A stretch of DNA of 6,944 bases from an uncultured Pseudomonadota bacterium (GTDB lineage: Bacteria > Desulfobacterota_B > Binatia > UBA9968): positions 1 to 6,944 of the forward strand of contig CAMLCX010000257.1 of assembly GCA_946478635.1 (NCBI GenBank), written 5' to 3'. The notes beneath the pieces are model-generated. The model was not told the origin of the DNA, ran no database searches, and saw only the letters and a list, made by a program, of their open reading frames with translations. A program made the translations under genes and the position numbers. Positions 1 through 6,799 of the stretch are shown here, one piece after another; the first letter of the stretch is position 1, and each line of letters opens with the position of its first letter.

Positions 1-78
1 CATGCATCTTTGAACCAGTTATTGCGTTCGACGTGAACGCCGCGAAGCGATTGAACGAATTGACCTGGGTCATTTGCT

Positions 79-107
79 TTGAATTTTTGAACCTTGAACT
101 TTGAACG
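79..107 (+). repeat. Cluster of TTGAA(C) heptamer repeats
   Basis: TTGAA occurs four times in 27 bases, starting at 79, 87, 94 and 101. The last three copies (TTGAACC, TTGAACT, TTGAACG) are exact head-to-tail 7-base units. Two more copies lie just upstream, TTGAACC at 10-16 and TTGAACG at 51-57. All point the same way and lie 125-225 bases before the spondin-domain gene. The repeats are visible in the sequence. A role as an activator or response-regulator binding site, or as overlapping -35 elements, is inference. A slipped simple repeat without function is the main alternative. Confidence 0.55.
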
Positions 108-116
108 AAATTTTAT
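87..116 (+). promoter_or_regulatory. Candidate promoter for the spondin-domain gene
   Basis: TTGAAC at 87-92 could serve as a -35 box and TTTTAT at 111-116 as a -10 box, 18 bases apart. The -10 matches the sigma70 consensus at four of six positions. Transcription would then begin near 123 and leave a leader of about 110 bases. The other TTGAAC copies offer competing -35 boxes, so the exact pairing is uncertain. Confidence 0.25.
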
Positions 117-216
117 CGCCGCCACGCCTGCATCCTTTCCTCCGGGACAGGCATCCAAGCTTACAAGAACCGGAGTCCAGCGAGGTTGAAGAATCAAGCT
201 CGCGATAAAAACAATC

Positions 217-224
217 TAAGGAGG
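217..224 (+). promoter_or_regulatory. Strong Shine-Dalgarno site that fixes a GTG start
   Basis: TAAGGAGG at 217-224 is a near-perfect anti-16S match. It lies 8 bases before the GTG at 233, the ideal distance. This decides the start of the spondin-domain gene at a non-ATG codon and suggests efficient translation. The other coding regions in the window have much weaker ribosome binding sites. Confidence 0.85.
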
Positions 225-232
225 ATAAAAAA

Positions 233-946
233 GTGTTTACAAAATTCTTGGCAATCACTGCCGGATTAGTATTTGGCGTCGCTGGAGTTGCCTCGGGCAA
301 CGGCGATAAGCCGACTAAATTTACCGTCCGCGTTGAGAACACAACCAAGGCGGACGCCTTCACGGCATCGAATGGAGTCAAATGGTCGCTCGCCTTTTCG
401 CCGGGCTTGGCGGTAGTGCATACGGATAAGGCGCCGATCTTCACATCGGGGAAGAAGGATCGCGGCAAAGGGTTGGAAGCCCAGTCCGAGGACGGCGATC
501 CGAGCACGCTCGCCAAGTCGCTCGCGGGCGGCAAGGGAATCAAGTCCGTCACGGTTTTCAATACGCCGGTCGGCGCGAGCGCGCCGGGGCCGATCACTCC
601 GGGCGGCGCCTACGAACTGACGGTCTCGGCCATGCCCGGCGACCGGCTATCGATGACGCTGATGATGGGCCAATCCAATGATTGGTTCTATTCGCCCGAC
701 GAGGCCGGCATCGAGCTATTCAAAGACGGCAAAGCCATCAGCGGCGACATCACTTCACAAATCATGATGTGGAACGCCGGGACTGAAGTCGATCAGGAGC
801 CCGGGATCGGTTCGGAGCAAGGGCCTCGGCAAAAGCGGCCCAATACCGGCAAAGCCGAAAACGGCGTCGTTCAAAAAGTTCAGGACGGCAAGTCGTATTC
901 ACAGCCGGTCAGCGTGATGCGCGTTACGATCAAGCCCGCGCCGTAG
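233..946 (+). CDS. Secreted spondin-domain (Spondin_N) protein
   Basis: The 237-residue product starts at GTG, placed by a strong ribosome binding site. Residues 1-21 form a Sec signal peptide: a Lys at position 4, a hydrophobic Ala/Val/Gly core, and likely cleavage near Ala20/Ser21. The mature protein is therefore exported to the periplasm or outside. From about residue 28 to 233 it reads like a bacterial spondin domain. FTVRVEN opens the first strand, FSPGLAVVH follows (55-63), then GLEAQSEDGDPS (80-91), FNTPVGA (109-115), MPGDRLSMTLMMGQSNDWFY (134-153), PDEAGIELF (155-163) and WNAGTEVDQEPG (180-191). In animals this fold is the N-terminal domain of F-spondin, an extracellular matrix protein. 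Bacterial members are usually small stand-alone secreted proteins of unknown role, and that is what is seen here. The acidic residues around 155-190 could bind a metal, but this is inference. There is no lipobox Cys, membrane anchor or sorting motif. A terminator-like hairpin follows, so it is probably a single-gene transcript. Confidence 0.88.
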   Translation: MFTKFLAITAGLVFGVAGVASGNGDKPTKFTVRVENTTKADAFTASNGVKWSLAFSPGLAVVHTDKAPIFTSGKKDRGKGLEAQSEDGDPSTLAKSLAGGKGIKSVTVFNTPVGASAPGPITPGGAYELTVSAMPGDRLSMTLMMGQSNDWFYSPDEAGIELFKDGKAISGDITSQIMMWNAGTEVDQEPGIGSEQGPRQKRPNTGKAENGVVQKVQDGKSYSQPVSVMRVTIKPAP

Positions 947-956
947 TCCCCACCAG

Positions 957-1004
957 AAAAGCCGGTCGGTTTGCACTGGCCGACCGCAGCCCGGCCGGCT
1001 TTTT
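957..1004 (+). terminator. Probable intrinsic terminator after the spondin-domain gene
   Basis: AAAAGCCGG (957-965) is exactly complementary to CCGGCTTTT (995-1003), and a five-T run occupies 1000-1004. This begins 10 bases after the stop codon. Inside it a second, mutually exclusive stem is possible: CGGTCGG (963-969) with CCGACCG (980-986). Either way the 3' end is GC-rich and followed by T residues, as expected for Rho-independent termination of the upstream gene. The 29-base loop of the outer stem is longer than usual. Confidence 0.65.
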
Positions 1005-1126
1005 CTTCCACAATCTTCTACCCGACTCTCCATAATGAGATAGACGCATCGTGGCCCCGCGTGATCCCCGCCCGCGGCGCCGCGCAGTGAATTTTTCGGC
1101 GACCGTTCGTCTTTGAATATTATCAA

Positions 1127-1154
1127 TTGAAAATTTCTGGGTTTAACCGATAAT
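1127..1154 (+). promoter_or_regulatory. Candidate sigma70-type promoter for the membrane glycosyltransferase
   Basis: TTGAAA at 1127-1132 (five of six to the -35 consensus) and GATAAT at 1149-1154 (five of six to the -10 consensus) are separated by 16 bases, in a locally AT-rich stretch. The expected start point near 1161 leaves a leader of about 20 bases before the ATG at 1181. The rest of the 947-1180 intergenic region holds only the terminator above and no gene I can support. Confidence 0.5.
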
Positions 1155-1180
1155 AGGCGCGGTTACTCTTGCACTGAACA

Positions 1181-2770
1181 ATGTTCCAACGGATTCGCAA
1201 CCTATTACACCAGCGGCTGCCCAATACAGACGAAAACTGGCGCGTGCATACGCTGATATTTTTTGGCCTCACGCTTCTCACGCGCTTGCCGTTCCAGAGT
1301 CATCTTCTCTACGATCACGACTCCGTGCAATTTGCGCTCGGCATGAGAAACTACGACGTTTATCTTCATCAACCTCACCCGCCGGGTTATTTTCTATACG
1401 TTCACACGGCAAAATTGCTGGATTTTTTTCTGCGCGACGCCAATTCGAGCTTGGTTTGGCTCAGTACGCTCGCGAGCGCTTTCGCAGTGGCGGTCATTTA
1501 CAATCTCGGCAGCACGGTATTTAGCCGGCGGGACGGATGGTGGGCGGCGCTGCTTGCAGTGACCAGCCCGCTCTTTTGGTTTTTTGGAGAGGTCGCTCTC
1601 AGTTATGCCGTGGCGGCGTTTTTTTCCAGCATTATTGCGCTGGGCGTTTGGCGCCTGCTTCATGGCGAAGATCGTTGGATTTATCCGCTCTCGATCACTC
1701 TCGGAGTCGCTGTCGGTTTCCGACAGGATCTCGGCCTGTTTCTCGGGCCCCTCTGGCTGCTGGCCGTCGGCCAACGCAACTGGCGTATTTTCTCGACAGC
1801 GTGCCTGGTGCTTCTTTTCACCATCAGTCTTTGGTTTATTCCGATGCTGATCGCGACCGGCGGCGCGACGCGCTACTTTGCCGCCTCTTCGGAACTATGG
1901 CGGTTCAATAACGACAGCGGCGCGATCTGGCACGCCGCCGCCGCGAGCCGTATCGACACGTTGTTGACCCTCGTCGGAATTTTGTCTTATGGCGTCGGCT
2001 TGGGTACGATTTTTCTCATGGCGGTTGGCTACATGCTGGTACGGAAGCGACAATGGCCACTGCTTCCGCGCAAGAAAATTCTCTTCTTTATTGTCTGGCT
2101 TGCGCCCGCTCTATTGTTTTTCACGATCGTTTTTATTCCGCCTTACAAATACTCCTATGGGCTCGTCTTGCTGCCGGCGTTTTTTATTTTGACGCCGGCC
2201 GCGGTTCGCCAGGCACTGGCCCTCCTAAGAACGTTTCGTGGATTTGCCAATTTTCCATCGGAACAAGCTACCGCAATCATCGTCGCGGTCGTGATTGCTT
2301 CGAACATCGCGGTCTTTTGCTTGACGGATAGCGGCTTTTCCGTAAGCGGCCTGCGAACACATGAGCGGTTGCTTACCATGATCTTTTCCGGCATCAAGCA
2401 AAATTTTCCCAGCGACGGAACTTTGATTTTAGGAAAACAGAGATCCACTTTCTCCGGATTTCGACATATTCAGTACTATCTACCGGAATACCAGGTTTAT
2501 TTGGCCGACCAGCAAACGGACGTCCACGGACAAAAATGGCATGCATTCGGCGCGCGCAACGGCCGGACAATCATTTCTCCGGAAGTCAAAGTACCGCCGG
2601 GCACAAGGCGAATCGTTTTTGTCGCCGATCCTTATTTTCCGGAATCCAACGAAGACCTGCGGCATATGAACTTGCATGAGATCCGCCTGAGTCCCGACTA
2701 TTCGCTGTACTACCAAGAGACGAACCAGGTCACACCGGGATCACGGGCTGGAAATCCAACCTCCGGATGA
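1181..2770 (+). CDS. Polytopic membrane glycosyltransferase, GT-C / PMT-like
   Basis: The product has 529 residues. Roughly ten to twelve hydrophobic segments span residues 22-382 (for example 22-38, 93-112, 119-136, 141-158, 203-224, 259-286, 299-318, 322-341 and 362-382). A soluble tail of about 145 residues follows. The first long loop carries LYDHDSVQFALG (43-54), with Asp45 and Asp47 as candidate catalytic or metal-binding acids, and then HQPHPPGY (63-70). An acidic first loop plus an HPPGY-type motif is the pattern of the GT-C superfamily (PMT/ArnT/RgtA-like, GT39/GT83 style). These enzymes move a sugar from a polyprenyl-phosphate carrier to a lipid or protein on the outer face of the inner membrane. 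The donor and acceptor cannot be told from sequence. The start has almost no Shine-Dalgarno site but follows a plausible promoter and precedes the first membrane helix by about 20 residues. No glycan cluster or carrier-loading gene lies nearby, so its pathway is unknown. Confidence 0.75.
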   Translation: MFQRIRNLLHQRLPNTDENWRVHTLIFFGLTLLTRLPFQSHLLYDHDSVQFALGMRNYDVYLHQPHPPGYFLYVHTAKLLDFFLRDANSSLVWLSTLASAFAVAVIYNLGSTVFSRRDGWWAALLAVTSPLFWFFGEVALSYAVAAFFSSIIALGVWRLLHGEDRWIYPLSITLGVAVGFRQDLGLFLGPLWLLAVGQRNWRIFSTACLVLLFTISLWFIPMLIATGGATRYFAASSELWRFNNDSGAIWHAAAASRIDTLLTLVGILSYGVGLGTIFLMAVGYMLVRKRQWPLLPRKKILFFIVWLAPALLFFTIVFIPPYKYSYGLVLLPAFFILTPAAVRQALALLRTFRGFANFPSEQATAIIVAVVIASNIAVFCLTDSGFSVSGLRTHERLLTMIFSGIKQNFPSDGTLILGKQRSTFSGFRHIQYYLPEYQVYLADQQTDVHGQKWHAFGARNGRTIISPEVKVPPGTRRIVFVADPYFPESNEDLRHMNLHEIRLSPDYSLYYQETNQVTPGSRAGNPTSG

Positions 2771-2781
2771 AAGATTTTCGC

Positions 2782-2820
2782 GAAGTTTAGACTTCAGCCG
2801 GCGCCCTCCGAATGGCGCCG
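2782..2820 (+). promoter_or_regulatory. Two tandem hairpins in the asnS leader
   Basis: GAAGT (2782-2786) pairs with ACTTC (2791-2795) around a four-base loop. Immediately after, CGGCGCC (2799-2805) pairs with GGCGCCG (2814-2820) around an eight-base loop. No T-tract follows, so this is not a standard intrinsic terminator. It sits between the glycosyltransferase stop and the asnS start and buries the upstream in-frame ATG at 2812. It could limit readthrough or stabilise a processed end; both are inference. It is too small to be a T-box, which would be the expected device for a synthetase leader in Firmicutes. Confidence 0.4.
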
Positions 2821-2877
2821 ACAAATGATCCCCGCGCCCGATTGACATTGTTGCACGGCCTCGGATACTTGGAGACT

Positions 2878-4269
2878 ATGGCGGGAGAATTCGTTTCGAT
2901 AAAAAAAGCTTTTCAGCTCGCGACCGGAAGCGAGATTATTTTACGCGGCTGGGTGCGCTCGCGGCGCGACTCCAAAGGGATCACGTTCATCGAGCTCAAC
3001 GACGGCTCGCGCTTCAAAAGCATGCAGCTCGTGGTTGACGCCGGCGTCGTGCCTGAGGAAATACTGAGACAAGTCACCACGGGCAGCAGCATCGCGGCAA
3101 CCGGAGCGCTGGTCGAGTCGCCCGCCAAAGGGCAGGCCGTCGAGCTTAAAGTTGCGTCGATCCAGCTCTACGGCACGGCGGACGCCGCGACCTACCCGCT
3201 GCAAAAGAAAGGGCACACCCTCGAGTTTCTGCGGGAAATCTCTCACCTGCGCGTGCGCAGCAATACGTTCGGCGCTGCCTTTCGCGTGCGCAATGCGCTC
3301 ACCCACGCGATCCATACTTTTTTTCAGGAACGCGGCTTTCTTTACGTGCAAACGCCGATCATCACGACCTCGGACTGCGAGGGCGCGGGACAGATGTTCG
3401 GCGTCACCACTCTGAACCTGCAGCAGCCGGCCCGCACCCCGGACGGCAGGACTGATTGGCAGCAGGATTTTTTCACGAAACCTGCCTACCTCACGGTGAG
3501 CGGCCAGCTCGAAGGAGAAATTTTTGCCTCCGCATTTTCCAACGTTTATACCTTCGGGCCGACGTTTCGAGCCGAAAACAGCAACACGCCGCGCCACCTC
3601 GCCGAATTCTGGATGATCGAGCCCGAGATGGCCTTCTACGAGCTCGAAGATAACATGCGGCTGGCCGAAGAGTTTCTCAAGCATGTCATTCGCCAGGTGC
3701 TCGAGCACTGCCGGGAAGATCTGGAGTTTTTCAATCAGTTCATCGAAAAGTCGGTCCTCGCCACTCTGGAACATGTCGCCGAAGCAAATTTCGGCGCCAT
3801 CACGTACACCGACGCCATTGCCGAGTTGAAAAAATCCGGCAAGACCTGGGAGTTTCCGGTCGAATGGGGCAACGATTTGCAGACCGAGCATGAACGCTTC
3901 CTATCCGAAGAAGTATTCAAGAAGCCCGTGATCGTCACCGACTATCCGAAGGAAATAAAGGCTTTCTACATGCGCGTCAACGAAGACGGCAAGACCGTGC
4001 GGGCCATGGACGTGCTCGTGCCTCGGGTCGGTGAAATCATCGGCGGCAGCCAGCGCGAGGAACGCCATGACGTGCTCTTGGCCCGGCTGCGCGACGCGGG
4101 GCTCGATGAAAAAGCCTACTGGTGGTACCTCGACCTGCGCCGCTACGGTTCCGTCCCGCACTCCGGCTTCGGCCTGGGGCTGGAGCGCATGATGATGTAT
4201 CTCACCGGCCTCAAAAATATCCGCGATGTAATTCCATTTCCACGCACACCGGGCAACGCGGAGTTTTGA
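2878..4269 (+). CDS. asnS: Asparagine--tRNA ligase (AsnRS)
   Basis: This cytosolic class IIb aminoacyl-tRNA synthetase activates asparagine with ATP and charges tRNA-Asn. With the start at 2878 it has 463 residues, close to the length of the E. coli enzyme. An N-terminal OB-fold anticodon-binding domain carries [15 protein letters not shown] (23-37). The catalytic core has the motif 1 region around 142-174 ([20 protein letters not shown], then EGAGQMF), motif 2 beginning at 225 ([12 protein letters not shown], then [12 protein letters not shown]), and motif 3 GFGLGLER at 430-437 with its ATP-binding Arg. ENSN and AEFWMIEPE mark AsnRS rather than AspRS. The C-terminus PRTPGNAEF is the typical family ending. 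An in-frame ATG at 2812 would add 22 residues that do not look like the family, lies inside a hairpin and has no ribosome binding site. ATG 2878 has GGAG three bases upstream, a rather tight spacing, and gives an alignable N-terminus. It may be read from the upstream promoter. The 3' end nearly abuts a convergent gene. Confidence 0.97.
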   Translation: MAGEFVSIKKAFQLATGSEIILRGWVRSRRDSKGITFIELNDGSRFKSMQLVVDAGVVPEEILRQVTTGSSIAATGALVESPAKGQAVELKVASIQLYGTADAATYPLQKKGHTLEFLREISHLRVRSNTFGAAFRVRNALTHAIHTFFQERGFLYVQTPIITTSDCEGAGQMFGVTTLNLQQPARTPDGRTDWQQDFFTKPAYLTVSGQLEGEIFASAFSNVYTFGPTFRAENSNTPRHLAEFWMIEPEMAFYELEDNMRLAEEFLKHVIRQVLEHCREDLEFFNQFIEKSVLATLEHVAEANFGAITYTDAIAELKKSGKTWEFPVEWGNDLQTEHERFLSEEVFKKPVIVTDYPKEIKAFYMRVNEDGKTVRAMDVLVPRVGEIIGGSQREERHDVLLARLRDAGLDEKAYWWYLDLRRYGSVPHSGFGLGLERMMMYLTGLKNIRDVIPFPRTPGNAEF

Positions 4270-4282
4270 CCCACCGAGAAAA

Positions 4283-6799
4283 TCAGCGGCGACGGGCGGA
4301 GGAAGTTCTCGCTTCTCTCCGGGATACCTGCTTAGGGCTTTGCAGTTTCTTTTCCGCGGCTGCGCTTTGCAATTGCAGCAAAGCCAGCGCGCTCGGAACC
4401 AAACCAACGTAGCAGAGAGCGCCGAGCGCCAAGGTTGCGCCGATTCCGAGCGCCAGGCTTAAAGTCACAGCAATGATCGACGCGAGCACCCCGGCTGCGC
4501 CGTTAATGCCCCAAAACCATGGCGTCGGCTTGGGATCAATCGCTGAAACCAGGCGCATGCCGGTCGGAAAACCAAAACCCAGCAAAATGCCCGCCGGCGC
4601 GATCAGCGCCACGCACAAGGCGATTCTCGTCCCGAGTTCGGCGGCGCCAAAGGATGTGAACAGCGGTCGCAAAATAAACGGCAGTGAGAAAGCGTAGATC
4701 CCCGTTGTCACGCCCCAGGAGACCAACCGTGCTTTGCTGTGGAGAGGCCATTTCTCCGACAAAAAACTTCCCATGCCGGTGGATAGGATCAGCGTCGACA
4801 GCAACACGCTCAGCGAATAAACCGGATGACCGAGGAAGATGCTCATGCGCTGCAAAAGGCCGATCTCGATCAGCATAAAACCCATGCCGATGAGCGAAAA
4901 ATAGAGCGTACCGCGCGTCACGAGGCGCGCGCCAACATCTTTGATCGCGCCGCTCAGCGGAATAATCAGAACGGCCACGACGAGACCCAACGCGATGGTG
5001 AAGAGCACCAGCAAAGTAACCGTCGCGACAAGATTGCCGCGCCGCACCCCGCCGCCCTGGGAGTTCGTCGCGAGCAACCCGCGCGCCACGCTGAACGCTT
5101 GCAGAGGCCGGGACAGTGGCAATTGGTTGAAAAAAAATGGCCGCTCGTCGGTGGGCGGGCTCAGGTCAAAATCGAGTGTCTCGGTAAAAGAATCCAGCGA
5201 TCGCCTATTCGCTGCGCCGACGATGCGCGCGAGCACTCTTGAAGCCGGCTCGCGGCTGGGCGTGATGAGAATTTCATGCTGGTAGAAAGCCGCGGCATTT
5301 TCCAACGCCTCGATGTCGCTCGGCGTGAACGGAGACTTCGACAATACAAGCGTGGCGATCTGCTTTTGCGCGGCGACGAAGAGATGGCGGCGTGGCTCGC
5401 GAGCGCCCATTTCCATCAGAGTCGCGGCCGCCAGGCTGACGAGCCGTCCGGTCTCATCGGGCGCGGTCGGCTCGTACCATCGACTCACGGTCAGAACCCC
5501 CTTCGGAGTCAGGCGGCTCATAAAAATTTTCCACGCGTCGACCGTGTAGAGGCCGTTCTCACTCAGAGTGAATGCGCCGGCGCCCGTCGCTGCCCAGGTG
5601 TCCACCAGGCTCATTTGAATCACGTCAAAAAGATCCCGGCTCCGGGCCAGCCAGCTTCGGCCCTCGTCGGCGACAAAGCGCACGCCCGGAATAGCGGCGA
5701 GATTGGTAAACGGAAGCAGCCCGTCCGATTGTGTTTGCAGATCGACGAGAATTGGATTGAGCTCTACCGCGGTGACCTGTTTGAGGCCGAACAAGGCCGC
5801 CGACAAAACGTCCCGCCCGCCGCCGACGCCGACGACGACACCGCGCTCGCGGCCGGGTAAAAAATAACCGAGGTTGGTAACGTCGTACTTGAGAAACTCG
5901 ACGTTGTTAAAATTGCCGTCAAAGCGATAGGCCGTCGTGCCGGCATCGCCGTCGATGAACAGATCCACTTGCTCGATCTGCCAGCGCTTCTCGAACATCT
6001 TCGGCGACGGCCCCCACATAATCGGCGCGCCGACAAACACCGGACTCACGTCCACTCGGGAGAACGAATTCCACCGGCGCAGCGCATGGGTGCCGGGAAA
6101 CTCAAATTTACCCTTGACCGCGATCGGCTGGAGACCATGCTCGAGATAGGGATTGACCAGGGCGGCGACGAGCAGCCCAAGAAAAATCCACTGGCGCTGC
6201 CAGATCCAGCTATGAAACCGCGGCTTGGTTTCGGGCGTAACGCCGATGCCCGAGACTGAAAACGCGACCGAACTCGCCGCCGCAAATGCCGCAACCCACA
6301 GGACCGCCGAAGGTCCATCGGTCGCTTCCAATAATAACAATGCTCCCACCGCCCCGCTTGCCGCGCCCACGAGATCGACGCCGTAAACGCGCGCGACCGA
6401 ATAGGGGCTTCGCGTAAGCGCGAGACTGACGACCACGCCCGCAAAAAAAAATGGCGCCGACAGACAGAGCGCCAGTTCCGTCCACACCCAAAATGTCGTC
6501 GCGATCCTGGTGATCACCGGCGCGAGCGTCATTTGGGTGGCGAGCCCGACGGCGGTGGTAAACGCGAACAAACCGCTGAAATAGGCGAGATCGTAGGAAA
6601 GCGTCTTGGCCGAAAACCGATCGCCCTTGAGGTAAACCCAAACCGCGCCGGCGGTTAGTCCGAACATCGCCAAGCTGATCACGAAAAAGGCCAGGTGATA
6701 CCAGACGACGACGGATAGAATCCGCGTCTGGACGATCTGCAGCATCAAAGCGGCGAAACTGACCAAAAAGACGCCGGCATAAAAATTTCGTTTGGGCAT
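4283..6799 (-). CDS. Membrane-embedded spermidine-synthase-like protein, two TM domains around a SAM-binding domain
   Basis: The product has 838 residues in three parts. Residues 1 to about 220 contain around seven hydrophobic helices (8-29, 34-57, 69-93, 104-128, 140-158, 165-184, 203-215). Residues about 221-585 are soluble. Residues about 589-808 contain roughly six or seven further helices, followed by a basic tail ending SSARRR. The soluble part has a Rossmann methyltransferase-like core: glycine-rich VVVGVGGGRD (321-330), acidic VELNP (345-349) that would hold the ribose or amino acid end of an adenosyl ligand, VADEG with Asp378, then DVIQMSLVD (392-400). This resembles SpeE-type spermidine synthases and the proteins annotated as fused MFS/spermidine synthase. 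The aminopropyltransferase signature DS-(S/T)-DP is not there; SLVDTWAATGAGAFTLSENG takes its place. Polyamine synthesis is therefore doubtful and the substrate unknown. DERPFFFN (551-558) closes the soluble domain, as I recall for related proteins. No speD-like decarboxylase gene is nearby. The ATG at 6799 lies just before the first helix but has no clear ribosome binding site. Confidence 0.85.
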   Translation of the reverse strand: MPKRNFYAGVFLVSFAALMLQIVQTRILSVVVWYHLAFFVISLAMFGLTAGAVWVYLKGDRFSAKTLSYDLAYFSGLFAFTTAVGLATQMTLAPVITRIATTFWVWTELALCLSAPFFFAGVVVSLALTRSPYSVARVYGVDLVGAASGAVGALLLLEATDGPSAVLWVAAFAAASSVAFSVSGIGVTPETKPRFHSWIWQRQWIFLGLLVAALVNPYLEHGLQPIAVKGKFEFPGTHALRRWNSFSRVDVSPVFVGAPIMWGPSPKMFEKRWQIEQVDLFIDGDAGTTAYRFDGNFNNVEFLKYDVTNLGYFLPGRERGVVVGVGGGRDVLSAALFGLKQVTAVELNPILVDLQTQSDGLLPFTNLAAIPGVRFVADEGRSWLARSRDLFDVIQMSLVDTWAATGAGAFTLSENGLYTVDAWKIFMSRLTPKGVLTVSRWYEPTAPDETGRLVSLAAATLMEMGAREPRRHLFVAAQKQIATLVLSKSPFTPSDIEALENAAAFYQHEILITPSREPASRVLARIVGAANRRSLDSFTETLDFDLSPPTDERPFFFNQLPLSRPLQAFSVARGLLATNSQGGGVRRGNLVATVTLLVLFTIALGLVVAVLIIPLSGAIKDVGARLVTRGTLYFSLIGMGFMLIEIGLLQRMSIFLGHPVYSLSVLLSTLILSTGMGSFLSEKWPLHSKARLVSWGVTTGIYAFSLPFILRPLFTSFGAAELGTRIALCVALIAPAGILLGFGFPTGMRLVSAIDPKPTPWFWGINGAAGVLASIIAVTLSLALGIGATLALGALCYVGLVPSALALLQLQSAAAEKKLQSPKQVSRREARTSSARRR
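4336..4385. repeat. Inverted repeats near the convergent 3' ends
   Basis: GGCTTTGC (4336-4343) is a perfect inverted match to GCAAAGCC (4378-4385). GCTTTGC (4364-4370) can pair with the same right arm (4378-4384) around a seven-base loop. The ten-base palindrome TGCAATTGCA lies at 4368-4377. The structure is inside the end of the minus-strand gene, about 70-115 bases beyond the asnS stop. No T-tract follows on either strand. It might help end or stabilise asnS transcripts that run on into the opposing gene, but coincidence within coding sequence is possible. Confidence 0.3.

Noticed and set aside
3..104. Open frame without a start at the left edge that could be the tail of an upstream gene
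   Set aside because: About 33 codons without a stop is not unusual by chance, the translation is unfamiliar and it runs through the TTGAAC repeats. There is not enough to call a partial gene.
70..597. 175-residue minus-strand open frame across the leader and the spondin-domain gene
   Set aside because: It overlaps a well-supported gene in antisense, has no recognisable domain and has a low-complexity make-up. It is a shadow of the GC-rich coding strand.
2771..2877. T-box riboswitch before asnS
   Set aside because: The gap is only 107 bases. No specifier loop, T-box sequence or terminator with a T-tract is visible.
2812..2877. N-terminal extension of AsnRS from the ATG at 2812
   Set aside because: It has no ribosome binding site, lies within a hairpin, and would make the protein longer than the family norm with unrelated residues.
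2941..3891. 316-residue minus-strand open frame opposite asnS
   Set aside because: It is long but exactly antisense to a highly conserved synthetase and rich in Arg/Gly/Ala, typical of a codon-bias shadow. There is no family resemblance.
5276..5860. 194-residue plus-strand open frame opposite the SAM-binding domain of the membrane protein
   Set aside because: It is antisense to the conserved Rossmann core and has no domain and no ribosome binding site of note. It is a shadow frame.
4283..6799. Straightforward annotation as a polyamine-biosynthesis spermidine synthase (speE)
   Set aside because: The diagnostic DS(S/T)DP loop is missing, large membrane domains flank the core and no speD-like gene is adjacent. 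Only a fold-level relation is supported.
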